Made by a program: the position numbers and the translations under genes. Below are positions 44,074-55,822 of a stretch of 64,000 nucleotides of DNA, in pieces (the stretch's first letter is position 1; every line of letters begins with the position of its first letter). Below the pieces are notes generated by a model. It worked only from the letters and a program-made list of their open reading frames with translations. It did not search any database and was not told the DNA's origin. This DNA is from Mesotaenium endlicherianum (lineage: Eukaryota; Streptophyta; Zygnematophyceae; Zygnematales; Mesotaeniaceae). Location of the stretch: positions 1 to 64,000 of the forward strand of contig WELA01001729.1 of assembly GCA_009602735.1 (NCBI GenBank), read 5' to 3'.

Positions 44074-44865
44074 TTACTGACTGTTAATGTCTTTCAAAGG
44101 CTGGTCCTTTTTCTCGACCTTTGGAAGGTGCTTGACTGGACACTGCTCTTTGTAGTGACCCAGCTGCTGGCAATGGAAGCAAATCGATTTTGCTGAGGCT
44201 GGTCTTGGCTTAATCCTACCATTACCTCTTCCATAGCCACCTCGAAAGTAACCACCTCTCCCTGTAGACAGCATAGCATATGCTCATACTCATACTCATT
44301 AGCCTGATTGTCCTCAGCCTGGTCTCTTGCAATTGCATTGTAGGAACCGTGTGGCTTTTTGACAATCTTAGGCACCAAAGTATTACTCTGGCGCTTGTGA
44401 TTGAACTGCTGCTGATCCCAGGCGTAAGCATCGTGGATCAAGTCAGTCAGTTTCTCATATTTCGTTTCAGCAAAATGACCTGAGACTTTGGATATCAACC
44501 TATACCTGAAGTATGATATCCTATATCGCTCTGGCAACTCTGGCTGCTTCATCATGTTCTCTTGGAACTTTTGAGCAAACTCAGCAACTGAAGTGGTCTG
44601 CATCAATGTCAGGGAGATCATTGCATAGATAGCTTTCTCCTGCTAATTGATAACATCAAACTTCTCATGTAGCTTCTCGACAAACTCTACCCAAGGAGGG
44701 TCACCGAGTTGTTGAGCCATTTGCTCTTCATTCCAATACAGTCACCAGATTGCTGCAGTGCCTTTCAGTAGAGCACCAGTGTGCCTGACCTTCTCGTAAT
44801 TTTGCAGCTTTGGGTAATTCTCCAGCCACTGCTTAACATCAGCGAGAAACTTGATCATGTAATAC
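44074..44865 (-). pseudogene. gag: A2 gag, 3' part
   Basis: It encodes the capsid C-terminal half (FQENMMKQPELPERYRISYF, KYEKLTDLIHDAYAWDQQQF), a frameshift near 44275, the Gly/Arg linker and the CCHC knuckle CFHCQQLGHYKEQC. It ends at the gag stop near 44084. The Copia insertion at 44866 interrupts the capsid region. Confidence 0.85.
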
Positions 44866-45226
44866 TGTTGAAAATCTTCATCTGTCATTGCTTACTCGTT
44901 CTATAACAAGACAAATTCTTCACTTGCAGCTCATACACACCACATATAAGCATGCACACGACACCAAGAGGAGCACTCTCTTTCTCGGGGGCTCAACTCT
45001 TTCTTACTCAAGTGTATTCCTTACAAGTTTCTCTGCCCTTCTATATTCACATTTGTGGCTGCTAACCTACCTCGAACTAATCGACAGTCCTGGTCATCAA
45101 ATGCCCCACACATCAACACTCTCAACCAACATTAGCTGGACTCGACCGACCACACACTTCAGTCAACCTCCACACATGTGAACGCACATACTAAGCATTT
45201 AGAGCTAGGACTGCTCATTTTCTACA
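44866..45226 (-). repeat. 3' LTR of the Copia element
   Basis: 361 bp, plus-strand TGTTGAAAATC to TTTTCTACA. Confidence 0.95.
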
Positions 45227-45244
45227 CTCCCTCTCAGTTCTAAT

Positions 45245-48200
45245 CTATTTGCTTACTATCTCTTTTAGTCCAAGCATCTCAGCACACCATTGGTGCTTTA
45301 CTCTAGGAACAGCCTTTGTCAAGGCATCAGCCACCATCTTATCAGTTCTAACAAACTTGAACTCTACACTACCATCAAGCACACACTCCCTGCACTTATG
45401 ATATTGAACATCTATATGTTTACTCCTGGCATGCTCAACAGGGTTCTTTCCTAATGCAATGCAGCTCTGACTATCACTTAAAATAATAGTGGGTCTCTTC
45501 TGCTCATAGCCCAGGTCCTCCAGAAGTTTTCTCAGCCACAGTGCCTCTCTCACTGCCTGTGAGGCTGCCATATACTCTGCCTCCATGGACGACAAGGCCA
45601 CCACCTTTTGTCTCTTGCTCTTCCAGGTCACAGCACCCTTAGCCAAAGAGAATGCATAGCCTGTTGTAGACTTCCGAGTGTCTATGTCTCCTCCCCAGTC
45701 AGCATCACTGCACCCTTCTAGCCTCACACTGTTACTTCCTCCAAGGTGCAACCACAGGTTTGGTGTCCCCTTGAGATATCTCAGGATCCTCTTCATAGCC
45801 TCCCAGTGTGCAGGGCCTGGATTCTCCATGAACTGACTCACTATCCCGACTGCGTTAGCAATATCAGGACGTGTGCACACCATCAGATACATGATACTAC
45901 CTGCAACCTTCCTCATGGGCACCTGAGACATCATCTCCCACTCATGCTCATCCTTAGCACACATACTCGAGCTCAGCTTGTGCTTAGGATCAAGGGGCAC
46001 ACTGACAGGCTTACAACCCATCATATCAAACCTCTCCAGCACTGTCTGCAAGTAGGCTGGCTGACCCAGCATTACAATCCTCTTGGCCCTGTCTCTCTTC
46101 ACCTAAATGCCAAGCAGGAACTGTACCTCTCCGAAGTCCTTCATGTCGAAGGCACGACTCAGGGCATCCTTCACCTTCTACACCTCCACCATCTTCTTGC
46201 CAACGAGCAGCACGTCATCAACATATAGTACCAGCATCACCCTGTCATCACCTGCTCCCTTCGTATACAAACTGCTGTCAGCATTGGACTTCACAAATCC
46301 CTCACCATAAAGAAAGGAGTCTATCTTCTGGTTCCACATTCTTGGAGACTGCTTCAGTCCATACAGGGACTTCTTCAGCTTGCACACCTTCTTCGGGAAC
46401 TTCTCATCAATGAATTCCTCTGGCTGCTCCATGTAGACCTCCTCCTCCAGCTCTCCATACAAAAATGCAGTCTTCACGTCCATCTGATGCATCTCCATAT
46501 CCTCCACTGCGGCAATCTGCGCCACGACTCTCACTGTGGCAATCTTGGCAACTGGTGCAAAAGTCTCATGATAGACTTCTCCCTCTGTCTGGGAGTAGCC
46601 TTTTGCCACAAACCGCGCCTTGTATCCGTCCACTAATCCATCTACCTTCCTCTTCTTCCTGTAGATCCACCTGCCTCCCACAACCTTCTTACCAGGTGGC
46701 AGCTCTGCGAGGTCCCATGTCTCATTCTTTGCCAGTCACTCCATCTCTTCCTCAGAAGCCTTTCTCCACTTAGCTGCTTCCTTTGTTCGCATAGCAGCCT
46801 CAAAGGTCTTGGGCTCTGAGTCGTCTACCATGTAGACCACCTCACTCTCTACAGCATCCTCCTCAGCCATTGACTCAGCCACACTTACATACTCATCAAA
46901 GCCAAATCTGGCAGGTGGCACACTCTCTCTTCTTGAGTGTCTAGATGGGCCATGGCTCTCTCCACTAGTGGACGCTTCTCCTCTTGCAGGTGATCTGGAG
47001 CTCCTCTCAGCTCCCTCTGTTGCTTCTGGCTCCCTGCCTGCCAGTCTCCTTGATCTTCTCTTCTCTGGTGCTGTCGCTCCCTGAGGTCGTGGACTTGTTC
47101 TCTTCCTCTCCTGTGCTGCTCCCTCTAAGAGTCTAGGTCTTGTTCTCTCCCCAATGAACTTGACCTCGTCCTCAGAATCAGAGGCTGCTCCCTCTTGCTC
47201 ATCACTCCTTGATTCAGGCTCCTCCTGAGCTTCAATGCCTGGTTGCGGCATCTCTGGTAGTGCCTGAGCTTCAGCAGCAGGGGCAGCTCTTGCAGCAGCT
47301 TGAAGCCGAGTCTCAACTTTGCTCTGCTCTTCTCCCTCTGGTATAAACTCTTCATAGAGTCTAGAGCTCCCAGGGTCCAGCACCTTCTTGTTGAAGATCA
47401 CATCTCTGCTCACGATCACTTCTCCTGTTCTCACTTTCACCAGCCCATATCCTTTGCTGTTGGTGTCATAGCCCACGAGTACACACCTCTCAGACTTGGG
47501 TTGCAGCTTGTGCCTCTTGTCCAAGGGAATATGGGACCACACCTCTGTCCCGAAGACTCTCAACTCTTGCACAGAGAGTTTCTTCCCACTCCAGACCTCC
47601 TCAGGAATCCTTCCACCAATAGCAGCCGAAGGCAGCCTGTTACTCACATACGCAGCAGTGTTTACAGCTTCTGCCCACAAGCTCACGTTCTGACCAAACG
47701 CAAAGATCATCGCTCTTGCAGCCTCCACAAGAGTCCTGTTCTTCCTCTCAGCAACTCCATTCTGCTGAGGAGAGTAAGTGATAGTCAGCTCATGCTTGAT
47801 TCCTTTGTCCCTCAGAAACTTGTCAAAGTAGCCGTTGACATACTCAGACCCATTATCAGTCCTCAGGGTCTTGATCTTTTTTCCCAACTGCTTCTCCACG
47901 GATGCCTTGTACTTCAAGAACTTCTCATACGCCTGATTCTTGGTTCTCATGAAATACACCTCAGTCTTCCTGGAGTAGTCATCTGTGAAGGTGATGTAAT
48001 TCAAGTTTCTTGACGATCTGGCTGTTACATTAGCAGGTCCCCACACATCTGAGTGAACCAACCCCAGCAGCTCACTAGCCCTTGAAGCTTCTCCCTTTGG
48101 GAATGCCTTCCTGGCCTGCTTCCCCATCTGACATCCCCTGTTGAATTCTAAACTCTACCCTATAAAGTCTGGCAGCCCTCTCTCCTTGTCTTGTGCCATC

Positions 48201-49762
48201 TGCTTCAATCTCTGCTCACTCACATGTCCCAGCCTCTGGTGCCACAGGTTGATGTCACTTTCCAGCTTGGTACCTCCCTGTGCACCAAGTGCAAACTCAA
48301 CCTGAAGAACCTGGTCCATTACATATAGAGCAATCTCAGTTTGGCACTGGATTTTAAACAAGCTGCCTTGAACACTTGACTTCACAGCCTTCATTACCAC
48401 ATCACCGTCCGAGTCCATGACTCGACACTCACTTCCTTCAAACACCACTGTGTTTCCAAGGGCTGTGGTCTTTGGCACTGAAAACAGATTCTTCACTAGT
48501 CCCGGACAGTGAAGCACATCCTGCATCGTAAACTTGTGCCTCCTCTTGCCTAGCTGTGTCATGACTACCACCTTTTTAGTTCCAATCCCTTGCAGCAGCA
48601 TGCCATCACCAACTCTGACTGGCACTGGACTGTAGGACTTGTAGTCGAGCATGATCTCTCTCCTGGGAGTGGCATGTCTTGAAGCTCCTGAGTCAACAAA
48701 CCAGGCATCCTCATCCTGCTCGCTGCACACCAGTGACTCCTCTATAGTAACAGCATTGGCATTTTCTTCAGCATCGTGAAGGGAAGTACCTTCTCTCTTC
48801 TGGCTGCAATCCCTGGCCAGATGTCCCTTCTTGTTGCACGTGAAGCACACTGCATTCTCGCAGCTTGGTGCAGAATGTCCTGTCTTCCCACAAATGAAGC
48901 ATCTCCCTTTCTTGCTTCCATCTCTTTTGCCTTGATAGCCTCCTCTATGAGATCCGGACCTCCTTTCTCCCCATCCTTCTCCTTGCCGACTGGAACTGGC
49001 CACGCTAAGCTCTTCCGTCTGCTCCACTAGCTGATTGCCCACCAGACGAAACTTCCTGTCTCCAAACATGAGTAGAGCCTGTTCAGTGGATGAGCTTGCC
49101 TTTCCTTTGGTCTCCAACTGAACCTCCTTAATGAGCAACTTGGATTCAATGTTCTCCATGGTGAGTTCAACAATTGTCAGAACTGACAGGGAGTCTCTGA
49201 AGGTCTCAAACTTTGAATCCAATCCATTCAGAGCTTGAATCACCTGATCTTCTTGATTCACCTCCAAGGCTTTTAATTCCTCACACACTTCTCTGATGCG
49301 GGAGAAGTAAGACTGCACGCTCTCTCCCTCTTCTTGCTTCAACAGAGCAAACTTCTTCTTAAAGGTGCCTCTGTTAGCAACACTATACTGCTGGTGCAGG
49401 TTCTTCAACGACTCCCACATCGCTGTGCTGGTCTCTAAATTCAGCACTCTCATGTAGGTCTCCTGACCCAAGCTCCTTGTAAGCAGATCAAATGCATGTG
49501 CCTCCCTCTTTCGCCATGCAACTCTAGCTGCTCCATTCGCAACATACGCTTCTCTGGTTGCTGCATCAGCATTTGCAGCGGGCACTTGGAGTGGATCTGG
49601 GATCTTTTCATTTCCAAGCACTATCTCCTTGAGATCATGTCTGGCTAACTGTGCACACACTCTTCGCGACCACACAAGATACTCAGTACCCTTCCCATCG
49701 AAGTGCGGGAGCCGAGAGTTAGAACCTGCTCCGATACTATGTTGAAAATCTTCATCTGTCAT
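45245..49762 (-). pseudogene. gag-pol: Copia gag-pol polyprotein with four in-frame stops
   Basis: One frame of 1506 codons runs from an ATG in the 5' LTR (MTDEDFQHSIGAG) through the primer-binding site. The Gag part resembles the UBN2 type (WESLKNLHQQY) and has two CCHC knuckles (CFICGKTGHSAPSC, CFTCNKKGHLARDC). Protease is WFVDSGASRHAT, with a pre-integrase LWHQRLGHVS. Integrase follows (HSDVWGP, LRTDNGSEY, QQNGVAERKNRT), then a long Ser/Glu/Arg-rich linker. RT is RWIYRKKRKVDG, MDVKTAFLYGEL, LYVDDVLL. RNase H is SDADWGGDIDTRKSTTGY, MEAEYMAAS, SKHIDVQYH. Stops lie near 48153, 46734, 46176 and 46104; there is no frameshift. The next Met is about 100 residues in, so the LTR ATG is the likely start. 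Confidence 0.93.
49728..49739 (-). other. Primer-binding site of the Copia element
   Basis: TAGTATCGGAGC on the minus strand, one base from the site used by the other families. It lies inside the reading frame and encodes part of SIGAG. Confidence 0.75.
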
Positions 49763-50100
49763 TGCTTACTCGTTCTATAGCAAGACAAATACTTCACTTG
49801 CAACTCATACACAGCACATATAAGCATGCACACGACACCAAGAGGAGCACTCTCTTTCTCGGGGGCTCAACTCTTTCTTACTCAAGTGTATCCCTTACAA
49901 GTTTCTCTGCCCTTCTATATTCACATTTGTGGCTGCTAACCTACCTCGAACTAATCGACAGTCCTGGTCATCAGAAGCCCTACACATCGACACTCTCAAC
50001 CAACATTAGCTGGACTCGACCGACCACACACTTCAGTCAACCTCCACACATGTGAACGCACATACTAAGCAATTAGAGCTAGGAGTGCTTATTTTCTACA
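49740..50100 (-). repeat. 5' LTR of the Copia element
   Basis: 361 bp. Its inner end carries the probable start codon of gag-pol. Confidence 0.95.
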
Positions 50101-50396
50101 AATACTTTTTGTTTCCCTCAGGATCATAGTCCAGGGGAGGTTTTGGCTTAGGCTTACTAGCCCCTCTGCCACCACCACCCGTGGTCTGAGAACCCAGTTG
50201 GTGTCTGTCACACAGCAATGCCTCATGATCCTTTTGTCCTCCTGTTGGGACTGATACATACTCGCCATTTGCGATTGCATCGTCACGAGTAAGGCTCCCA
50301 GATCTACGTTCTGAGCTGGTAGCCCAGCAAACGCAGCAGGAACAACATTAGCTCGATTAGAACCAGCTTCGGCATTCTCGATTGTTGTCGCTCTGT
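50101..50396 (-). pseudogene. gag: A2 gag, central fragment
   Basis: The fragment encodes MQSQMASMYQSQQEDKRI and neighbouring Gag sequence, in damaged frames. It continues the A2 gag across the Copia insertion. It stops at about 50396, where unrelated pol sequence (KVQTIRD region, A6) begins. Confidence 0.8.
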
Positions 50397-51590
50397 TTAC
50401 ACTTTCTTAGGATCCACACTAATACCTTTCCTACTGACAACGTGTCCTATGAATTCAATACTCTCCTTCAATAGATCACACTTGCTCAATTTAGCATATA
50501 ATTGAATCCTTCTGAGAGTGTCCATTATTGTCTTCAAGTGTTCGGCATGCTTAGATTCACTTTTAGAGAAAATTAGTGATCTGATGATAACCACTCTTGA
50601 GATCAATCTTACTAAACACTTTAGTACCAGACAATGTATCAAGCAAGTCCTTTTTTCAGGGCAAAGCATACTTGTTCTGTACTGTGATTCTGTTCAGACC
50701 TCTGTAATCCACACACATTCGCATACTGCCATCCTTTCTCTTAACAAATAAGATGGGTGCGTCATATGATGATTTACTGGGAGAAATATATCCATTCTCC
50801 TCCAACTCTGCAATTTGTGGTTTTAACTCTTCACTTTCCACATAGGACAAGCAAGCCATAAGTGCGTTGCCAAGGTGACTGACTCCCAGATAACAGATCA
50901 ATTTTATGATCCACCTCCCTTTTGGGGAGCAGTCCTGGAGGCAGCTAACAAACATCATCATCTTGAACAACAATGTTTGCAGCTGCAGGGTGCTCCGGAG
51001 GGCTCACCTTTTTCTCAACCACTTCTTCAGGTTAAGGAGGTACCTCTTCAAGCAGCAGACATAACATTATGTATTCCTTCTGGTTCCAGCTTTGGACAAA
51101 GTCCATTGCATTCAGCAACTTGCATCCTCCTGGAAGTCTTTCTTTTGCTTCATTTCCCATCCATACAGGACAAGAGGAAGAGCACTGGTGGGTGCCCAGT
51201 TAGTCTGCCCATTGCTGGCTCCTCTCACTTTGATTGTACCTTTGCTCCAATACACTTGCTCCAACTTTATGTCTATTCAGTTAGGATCTTCTTAGCACGA
51301 GATCGTAGAAGCTAGTGTTGAGTACCTCAAATGTAAGCGTTTCAGTTACAATTGCAATGCCAAAACCTAACTGGACCTCCATAGGCTTGGTTAGAACTCC
51401 TCCCGGAATACTTGAGGTATCTCCAAGAAATATTATTCTATTCCTTTGGGTGACAGTAGGCATAGGCAGCCTTAGCCGCTTAACTGATTCCTTATGGCTA
51501 AAAGTATGTGACGCTCCTCCGTCACAAATGCTCTCACCTTCCTACCTGCAATCATACAATGCAATAGGATAGGGGGGACTGACTTTTTCT
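50397..51590 (-). pseudogene. pol: A6 protease and reverse transcriptase fragment
   Basis: Protease strands are recognisable (FLGDTSSIPGGVLTKPMEVQ, FEVLNTSFYDLVL). The GGASHTF region near 51510 is frameshifted. RT ([21 protein letters not shown]) runs to GYHQ and then directly into LIFSKSESKHAEHLKT near 50578, so the segment with F-x-D-D is missing. It ends at [16 protein letters not shown]. Confidence 0.82.
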
Positions 51591-51819
51591 GACTTTCGCA
51601 TTGTTCTCCTGACTTAGCAAAAAAATGTTAGATATCAAGTGGAACAAGACCTTCCAGAGTGTGCACTCTTTGGAGATCTATATCGCTGATGGCCTTCTTT
51701 ATCTGTTTGCCAGGCATGCATAGTGAATCTAGTTCAGCGGGACACATAGTACCTGCTACGAGGGCAGCTAGCAACGATTCACTATCCCTAGCAACCTCAC
51801 AGTCAGTAGATTGGATTTA

Positions 51820-53250
51820 CAACTGTTGCTGTCTTTAAAAGACTGATCCTTTCCCTCGACCTTTGGCAGGTGCTTTCTAGGACACTACTCGCGGTAGTGA
51901 CCTACCTCCTGGCAATGGTAGATTTTGCTGAGGCTGGTCTCGGCTTAGTCCTACCACCACCTCTTCCGTAGCCACCTCGAGAGTATCCACCTCTTCCTCT
52001 ACACTGCATGGCATACTCGTACTCATCACTCTGATCATCCTCAGCTTGATCTCCTTCAACTGCATTGTAGAAACCATGTGGCTTTTTGACAATCTTGAAT
52101 ACCAAAGCATTACTCTGGCGCTTGTGATTGAACTGCTATTGATCCCAGGCATCAGCATCCTGGATCAAGTCAGCCAGTTTCTCATATTTCTTTTCAGCAA
52201 AATGACCTGAGACCTCGGACTTCAAGCCATACTTGAAGTACGCTATTCTATATCGCTTTGGCAATTCCGGTTGCTTCATCATGTTTTCCTGGGACTTTTT
52301 AGCATACTCAGCATATGAAATGGTCTGCTTCAGTGTCAGGGTGATCATCGCATAGATAGCTTTCTCTTGCTGATTTATCACATCAAACTTCTCATGCGGC
52401 TTCTCAACAAACTCTACCCAAGTAGGGTCACGGAGTTATTGAGCCTTACGCTCTGCTTTCCAGTAAATCCACCAGTGTGCTGCATTGCCTTTTAGTAGAG
52501 CACCGGTGTGCGTGACCTTCTCGCAGTCCTGCAGCTCTGGGTAGTTTTCCAGCCACTGCTCAAGATCAGCGAGAAACTTGATCAGAGGGTTCTTTTGGTT
52601 TCCTTCAGGGTCATAGTCCTGAGGAGGTTTTGGCTTAAGCTTACTCGGCCCTCTGCCATTACCACCAGTGGTGTGAGAACCCAATTGGTCTCTGTCACGT
52701 AACAATGCCATCATGATCCTTTTGTCCTCCTGTTGGGACTGATACATGGTCACCATTTCCGATTGCATTTGCACGAATAATGCTTCCAGATCTACATTCT
52801 GAGGTGATAATCTAGCAAACGCAGCCGCAGCAGCATTAGCTCGATGAGTAGCAGCTTTGGCGTTCCCGATTGCTGTTGCTCCGGCTATGCTAGTTGCACT
52901 AAGTTGTCTGCAAATATGAGGAAGAGGTACAACAGTAGGTACAGCAGGAGGTTGTTTTGGAGATTGGCCCTTTCTGCCATTTGCTCCTCCACCGTCCTTT
53001 TTTGCAGGAGCCCTCCTATTTGCTGCTTCTTCTACTTCTTGGCTGGACGTTCATCCTCAGCGACGTGAGCTGCTACTGCAGCAAGAGCTGCTGCTTCTTC
53101 TGCAGCTTTTCCATTTCCTGCATCATGCAGCGTTTCTAAATAGGTGCTGGGTCCAAAGACGCGACTTTTGCCTTGCCCTCCTTCAATGTTATCACTGCTC
53201 TCACCCTCTATTTCACGAGAGTTACTAGCTTCAGACCTCGTCCTTACCAT
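51820..53250 (-). pseudogene. gag: A6 gag
   Basis: It starts MVRTRSEASNSREIEGES at 53250, with stops and shifts near 53030, 52800 and 52435. The capsid region is readable (FLADLEQWLENYPELQDCEK, AAHWWIYWKAERKA, FKYGLKSEVSGHFAEKKYEK). The zinc knuckle has lost its first cysteines near 51900. Confidence 0.85.
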
Positions 53251-53280
53251 ACAAAAAGACTGCGATAACCAGCTTCGATA

Positions 53281-53590
53281 CTAATGAATCAACTTACTAA
53301 TAGGCAATCAACAATTAATAATAGATCTTTATATCAGCAAGTAAACTTTATGACATTTTTTGTTAATTGATTAAACAGCAACAGACAACTTACTAGCGGT
53401 AAACACTACTCATAAGTAAAATGCAAGTAAACGAGCATCAATCATGCAATCAATTTACTCATACATAAGCAAGGTTAGAAGACAGTTTGCATCAATTGCC
53501 TCTTGCCTTAGATTCAAATTTCTCTCCGTAAGCTGTATAAGAGAATTGGCCTCGTTTCAAAATGCCAAACTGGAAAGCAATACCTAGCCT
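53281..53590 (-). repeat. Partial 5' LTR of A6
   Basis: It follows the A LTR consensus from ATGAATCAACTTACTAATAGG to AATACCTAGC, then is replaced by the TRIM. The adjoining primer site is decayed (GCTTCGATAC on the plus strand). Confidence 0.8.
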
Positions 53591-54050
53591 AAAGATAACT
53601 CGAGGTACTTAGATCGCGCGCCATTTGTACTTATACAATTCGAACAGACACTTCCGATCATATTCCGCAACGTGTCGCAAGCGCCGCATCCGGTCACGCG
53701 ACGGATCGTTACACTCCTCCCACCTAAAAGTGTGCACGTCCCGGGCACTCATGCTCCGGCACCCGTGAGGGACATTATTTTGGGATAGTGTCCTTTCTTC
53801 GCACAATCCAAAGATCGCCGTACGGTCGTACCATCGACGAGTTTCGCACCCCGCGGTATTTTAACTCTCGTCTCCTGAACACGATTGCGTACGTTTGCGC
53901 TCCGATACCAATGTAGCGATACGAACAAAAAGGTAACTCGAGGTACTTAGATCGCGCGCCAATTGTACTTATACACTTCACACCAACATTTTCGATCGCA
54001 TTCCGCGACGTGTCCACGCGCCGCATCCGACCACGCGGCGGATCGTTACA
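53591..54050 (-). mobile_element. TRIM (miniature LTR retrotransposon), 460 bp
   Basis: Two short LTRs (53591-53713, outer end trimmed, and 53912-54050, 139 bp, TGTAACGATCCG...TCGCTACA in element sense) flank only 198 bp. These hold a perfect primer-binding site TTGGTATCGGAGC (53899-53911) next to the 5' LTR and a polypurine tract TTTTAGGTGGGAGGAG (53714-53729) next to the 3' LTR. There is no coding capacity. This is the definition of a TRIM, copied in trans by a full element. It sits exactly between two A LTR fragments in opposite orientation. Confidence 0.85.
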
Positions 54051-54096
54051 ATAAAGATCTTTTAATAATTGTTGATCACCTATTTGATTCATTTCA
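54051..54096 (+). repeat. Partial 5' LTR of A7
   Basis: The last 46 bases of an A LTR in plus sense (to GATTCATTTCA), followed at once by the primer-binding site. Confidence 0.8.
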
Positions 54097-54109
54097 GCGG
54101 TATCGGAGC
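54097..54109 (+). other. Primer-binding site of A7
   Basis: GCGGTATCGGAGC, one base from the A3 site. Confidence 0.8.
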
Positions 54110-54118
54110 CGGTTTTGT

Positions 54119-54648
54119 ATGGTAAGGACGAGGTATCAAGCTAGTAACTCTCGTGAAATGGAGGGTGAGAACAGTGATAACATTGAAAAAGGGCAAGGCA
54201 AAAGTCGCGTCTTTGGACTCCGCACCTATTTCGAAACGCTGCATGATGCACGAAATGGAGAAGCTGCAGAGGAAGCAGCAGCTCTTGCTGCAGTAGCAGC
54301 TCACGTTGCTGAGGATGAACGTCTAGCCAAAGAGGTAGAAGAAGCAATAAACAGGAGGGCCCCTGCGGAATGGACGGTGGAGGAGAAAATTGCAGAAAGG
54401 GCCAATCTCCAAAACCAACCTCCTTCTGTACCTACTGATATACCTCTTCCTCAGATTTGCAGACAACTTAGTGCAACTAGCATAGCCGGAACAGCAGCTA
54501 CTTGGAATGCCGAAGGTGCTATTGATCGAGCTAATGGTGCTGCGATTGCGTTTGCTGAATTACCACCTCAGAATGTGGATCTGGGAGCATTATTCGTGCA
54601 AATGCAATCGGAAATGGTGACCATGTATCAGTCCCAACAGGAGGACAA
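54119..54648 (+). pseudogene. gag: A7 gag N-terminal fragment
   Basis: It is open for about 178 residues from MVRTRYQASNSREMEGEN through an Ala/Glu-rich helical part and LPPQNVDLGALFVQMQSEM, to SQQEDK. A-type homology then ends abruptly. It is the best preserved N-terminal Gag of family A here and shows that the A3 TAA near 40406 replaced a Leu codon. Its closest relative is A6, inverted on the other side of the TRIM. Confidence 0.85.
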
Positions 54649-54860
54649 AAGTGTGAGGTTATGAAAGTGTAGTTTGTTTCTTTCTAGTATTTTATGTGCA
54701 TAGAGTGTAAGTTTAGAAGAACTTTGGCCTTTTTTCACGTCATTTGGACAAGTATTGAGATAGTTATGAATTCTGGAAGTTTTTAGTGAGTTTTTAATGT
54801 CACAGATTCTATTTAGTGACAAGGACAGGTTTAGTGACGAAAATTTTGGTTGGAGTCTAG
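54649..54860. other. Unassigned 212-bp segment
   Basis: AT-rich, with TTTAGTGA repeated near 54785, 54813 and 54832. Nothing is recognised. Confidence 0.35.
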
Positions 54861-55580
54861 TGAAATGAATCGACTTACCAAATAGGCGATTAACAATTAA
54901 TAAAGATCTTTATATCAGCAAGTAATCTTTATGGATTTCTCGTAAACTGATTAAACGGCAGAAGGACAACACACTAGCAGTGAACAACCCTCGTAAATCA
55001 AATGCGAGTAAACTAGCATCAATAATGCACTCAGTAAACTCATACATAAGCAAGGTTAGAAGACAGTGCGTATCAATGGCTTCTCGCCTTGGATTCAGAT
55101 CTCTCTCAGTAAGCTGTACAAGAGAGTTGGCCTCGTTTCCGAATGCCGAACTAGAGAGCAATGCCTAGCATATATACATGGAATGAGTTTATTGTTCAAC
55201 GGCCAGTGCGATGGCACCGCCTACCCAGGAGTTAACCACGTTGGTAGGACCTCGGTTAACCAAATCCACCGGCATCTCCCATCATCCCGAATCGCCATCC
55301 ATCATAGGGATGTCATCTGGCCATTCATCTAGCATACCACACGCGGATGCATATTGAGGCAATTCGTTGCTACCGAGTACGGAAGTCAGCTGGCTGTCAA
55401 AGAATGTGTCAGCAAGCTGACTTAAGCTGACTTCAGCCTGCTGCTTTCGGCTGAGTCATTAAACTGATATTAAATATAAAGTCCAGCAGACTGAATATTA
55501 ACTAGAGTTCAGCAGGCTGAACTTGTTTAACTGTTATATTTGAATGAATATTACATCAACCAATATACTGATTCATTACA
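54861..55580 (-). repeat. 3' LTR of A4
   Basis: 720 bp, adjoining the purine tract (ATCCCTCCAACTTAA on the plus strand). Confidence 0.92.
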
Positions 55581-55822
55581 ATCCCTCCAACTTAACATGT
55601 TGTCGCCTCGACAACACTGACACAGGGTACATAGGTTTCCCCAACTGAAATTACTGATCCCTCTCCCATCCAGCTTGCTGTGCCCCTGGCCCTCCGCCCT
55701 TAGAAGGGAGATGCCCCTGGGGCCCTATGGTCAGGGGAGTCAGCCCTCTTCCTATCTTGGGGTCTTCTGAAGCCTGTCGGAGAGGGAGGTTCCGTGTAGG
55801 GACCCGGCGGAGAACGCAGTAA

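Larger units (their letters stand above)
44866..50100 (-). mobile_element. Ty1/Copia retrotransposon with both LTRs
   Basis: Two 361-bp LTRs (44866-45226 and 49740-50100) differ at about 12 positions. They flank a single gag-pol frame, and perfect AATAC duplications border the element (44861-44865 and 50101-50105). The order protease, integrase, reverse transcriptase, RNase H identifies Copia. It lies in the gag of A2. Four in-frame stops suggest it is no longer autonomous. Confidence 0.96.
28270..50396 (-). mobile_element. Ty3/Gypsy element A2, rearranged and twice interrupted
   Basis: Reading leftward: partial gag (50396-50101, then 44865-44074), protease, RT lacking its palm, RNase H, truncated integrase, then a second RNase H copy. 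The full-length A3 insertion follows (41667-32881), after which come the rest of RNase H, integrase, chromodomain, ORF3 and the 3' LTR (28270-28989). The Copia element at 44866-50100 splits its gag. The 5' end is lost at 50396, where the sequence changes abruptly to fragment A6. Confidence 0.85.
50397..53590 (-). mobile_element. Ty3/Gypsy fragment A6 (5' part)
   Basis: Leftward order is a partial 5' LTR (53590-53281), decayed primer-binding site, gag, protease, and RT with a deleted palm, truncated at 50397 inside the RT thumb. Its Gag start (MVRTRSEASNSREIEGES) differs from A3 and matches A7, which lies inverted to its right. Confidence 0.85.

Noticed and set aside
53912-54050. TRIM as a Cassandra-type element with a 5S RNA promoter in the LTR
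   Set aside because: I found no 5S box A or box C-like sequence in the 139-bp LTR.
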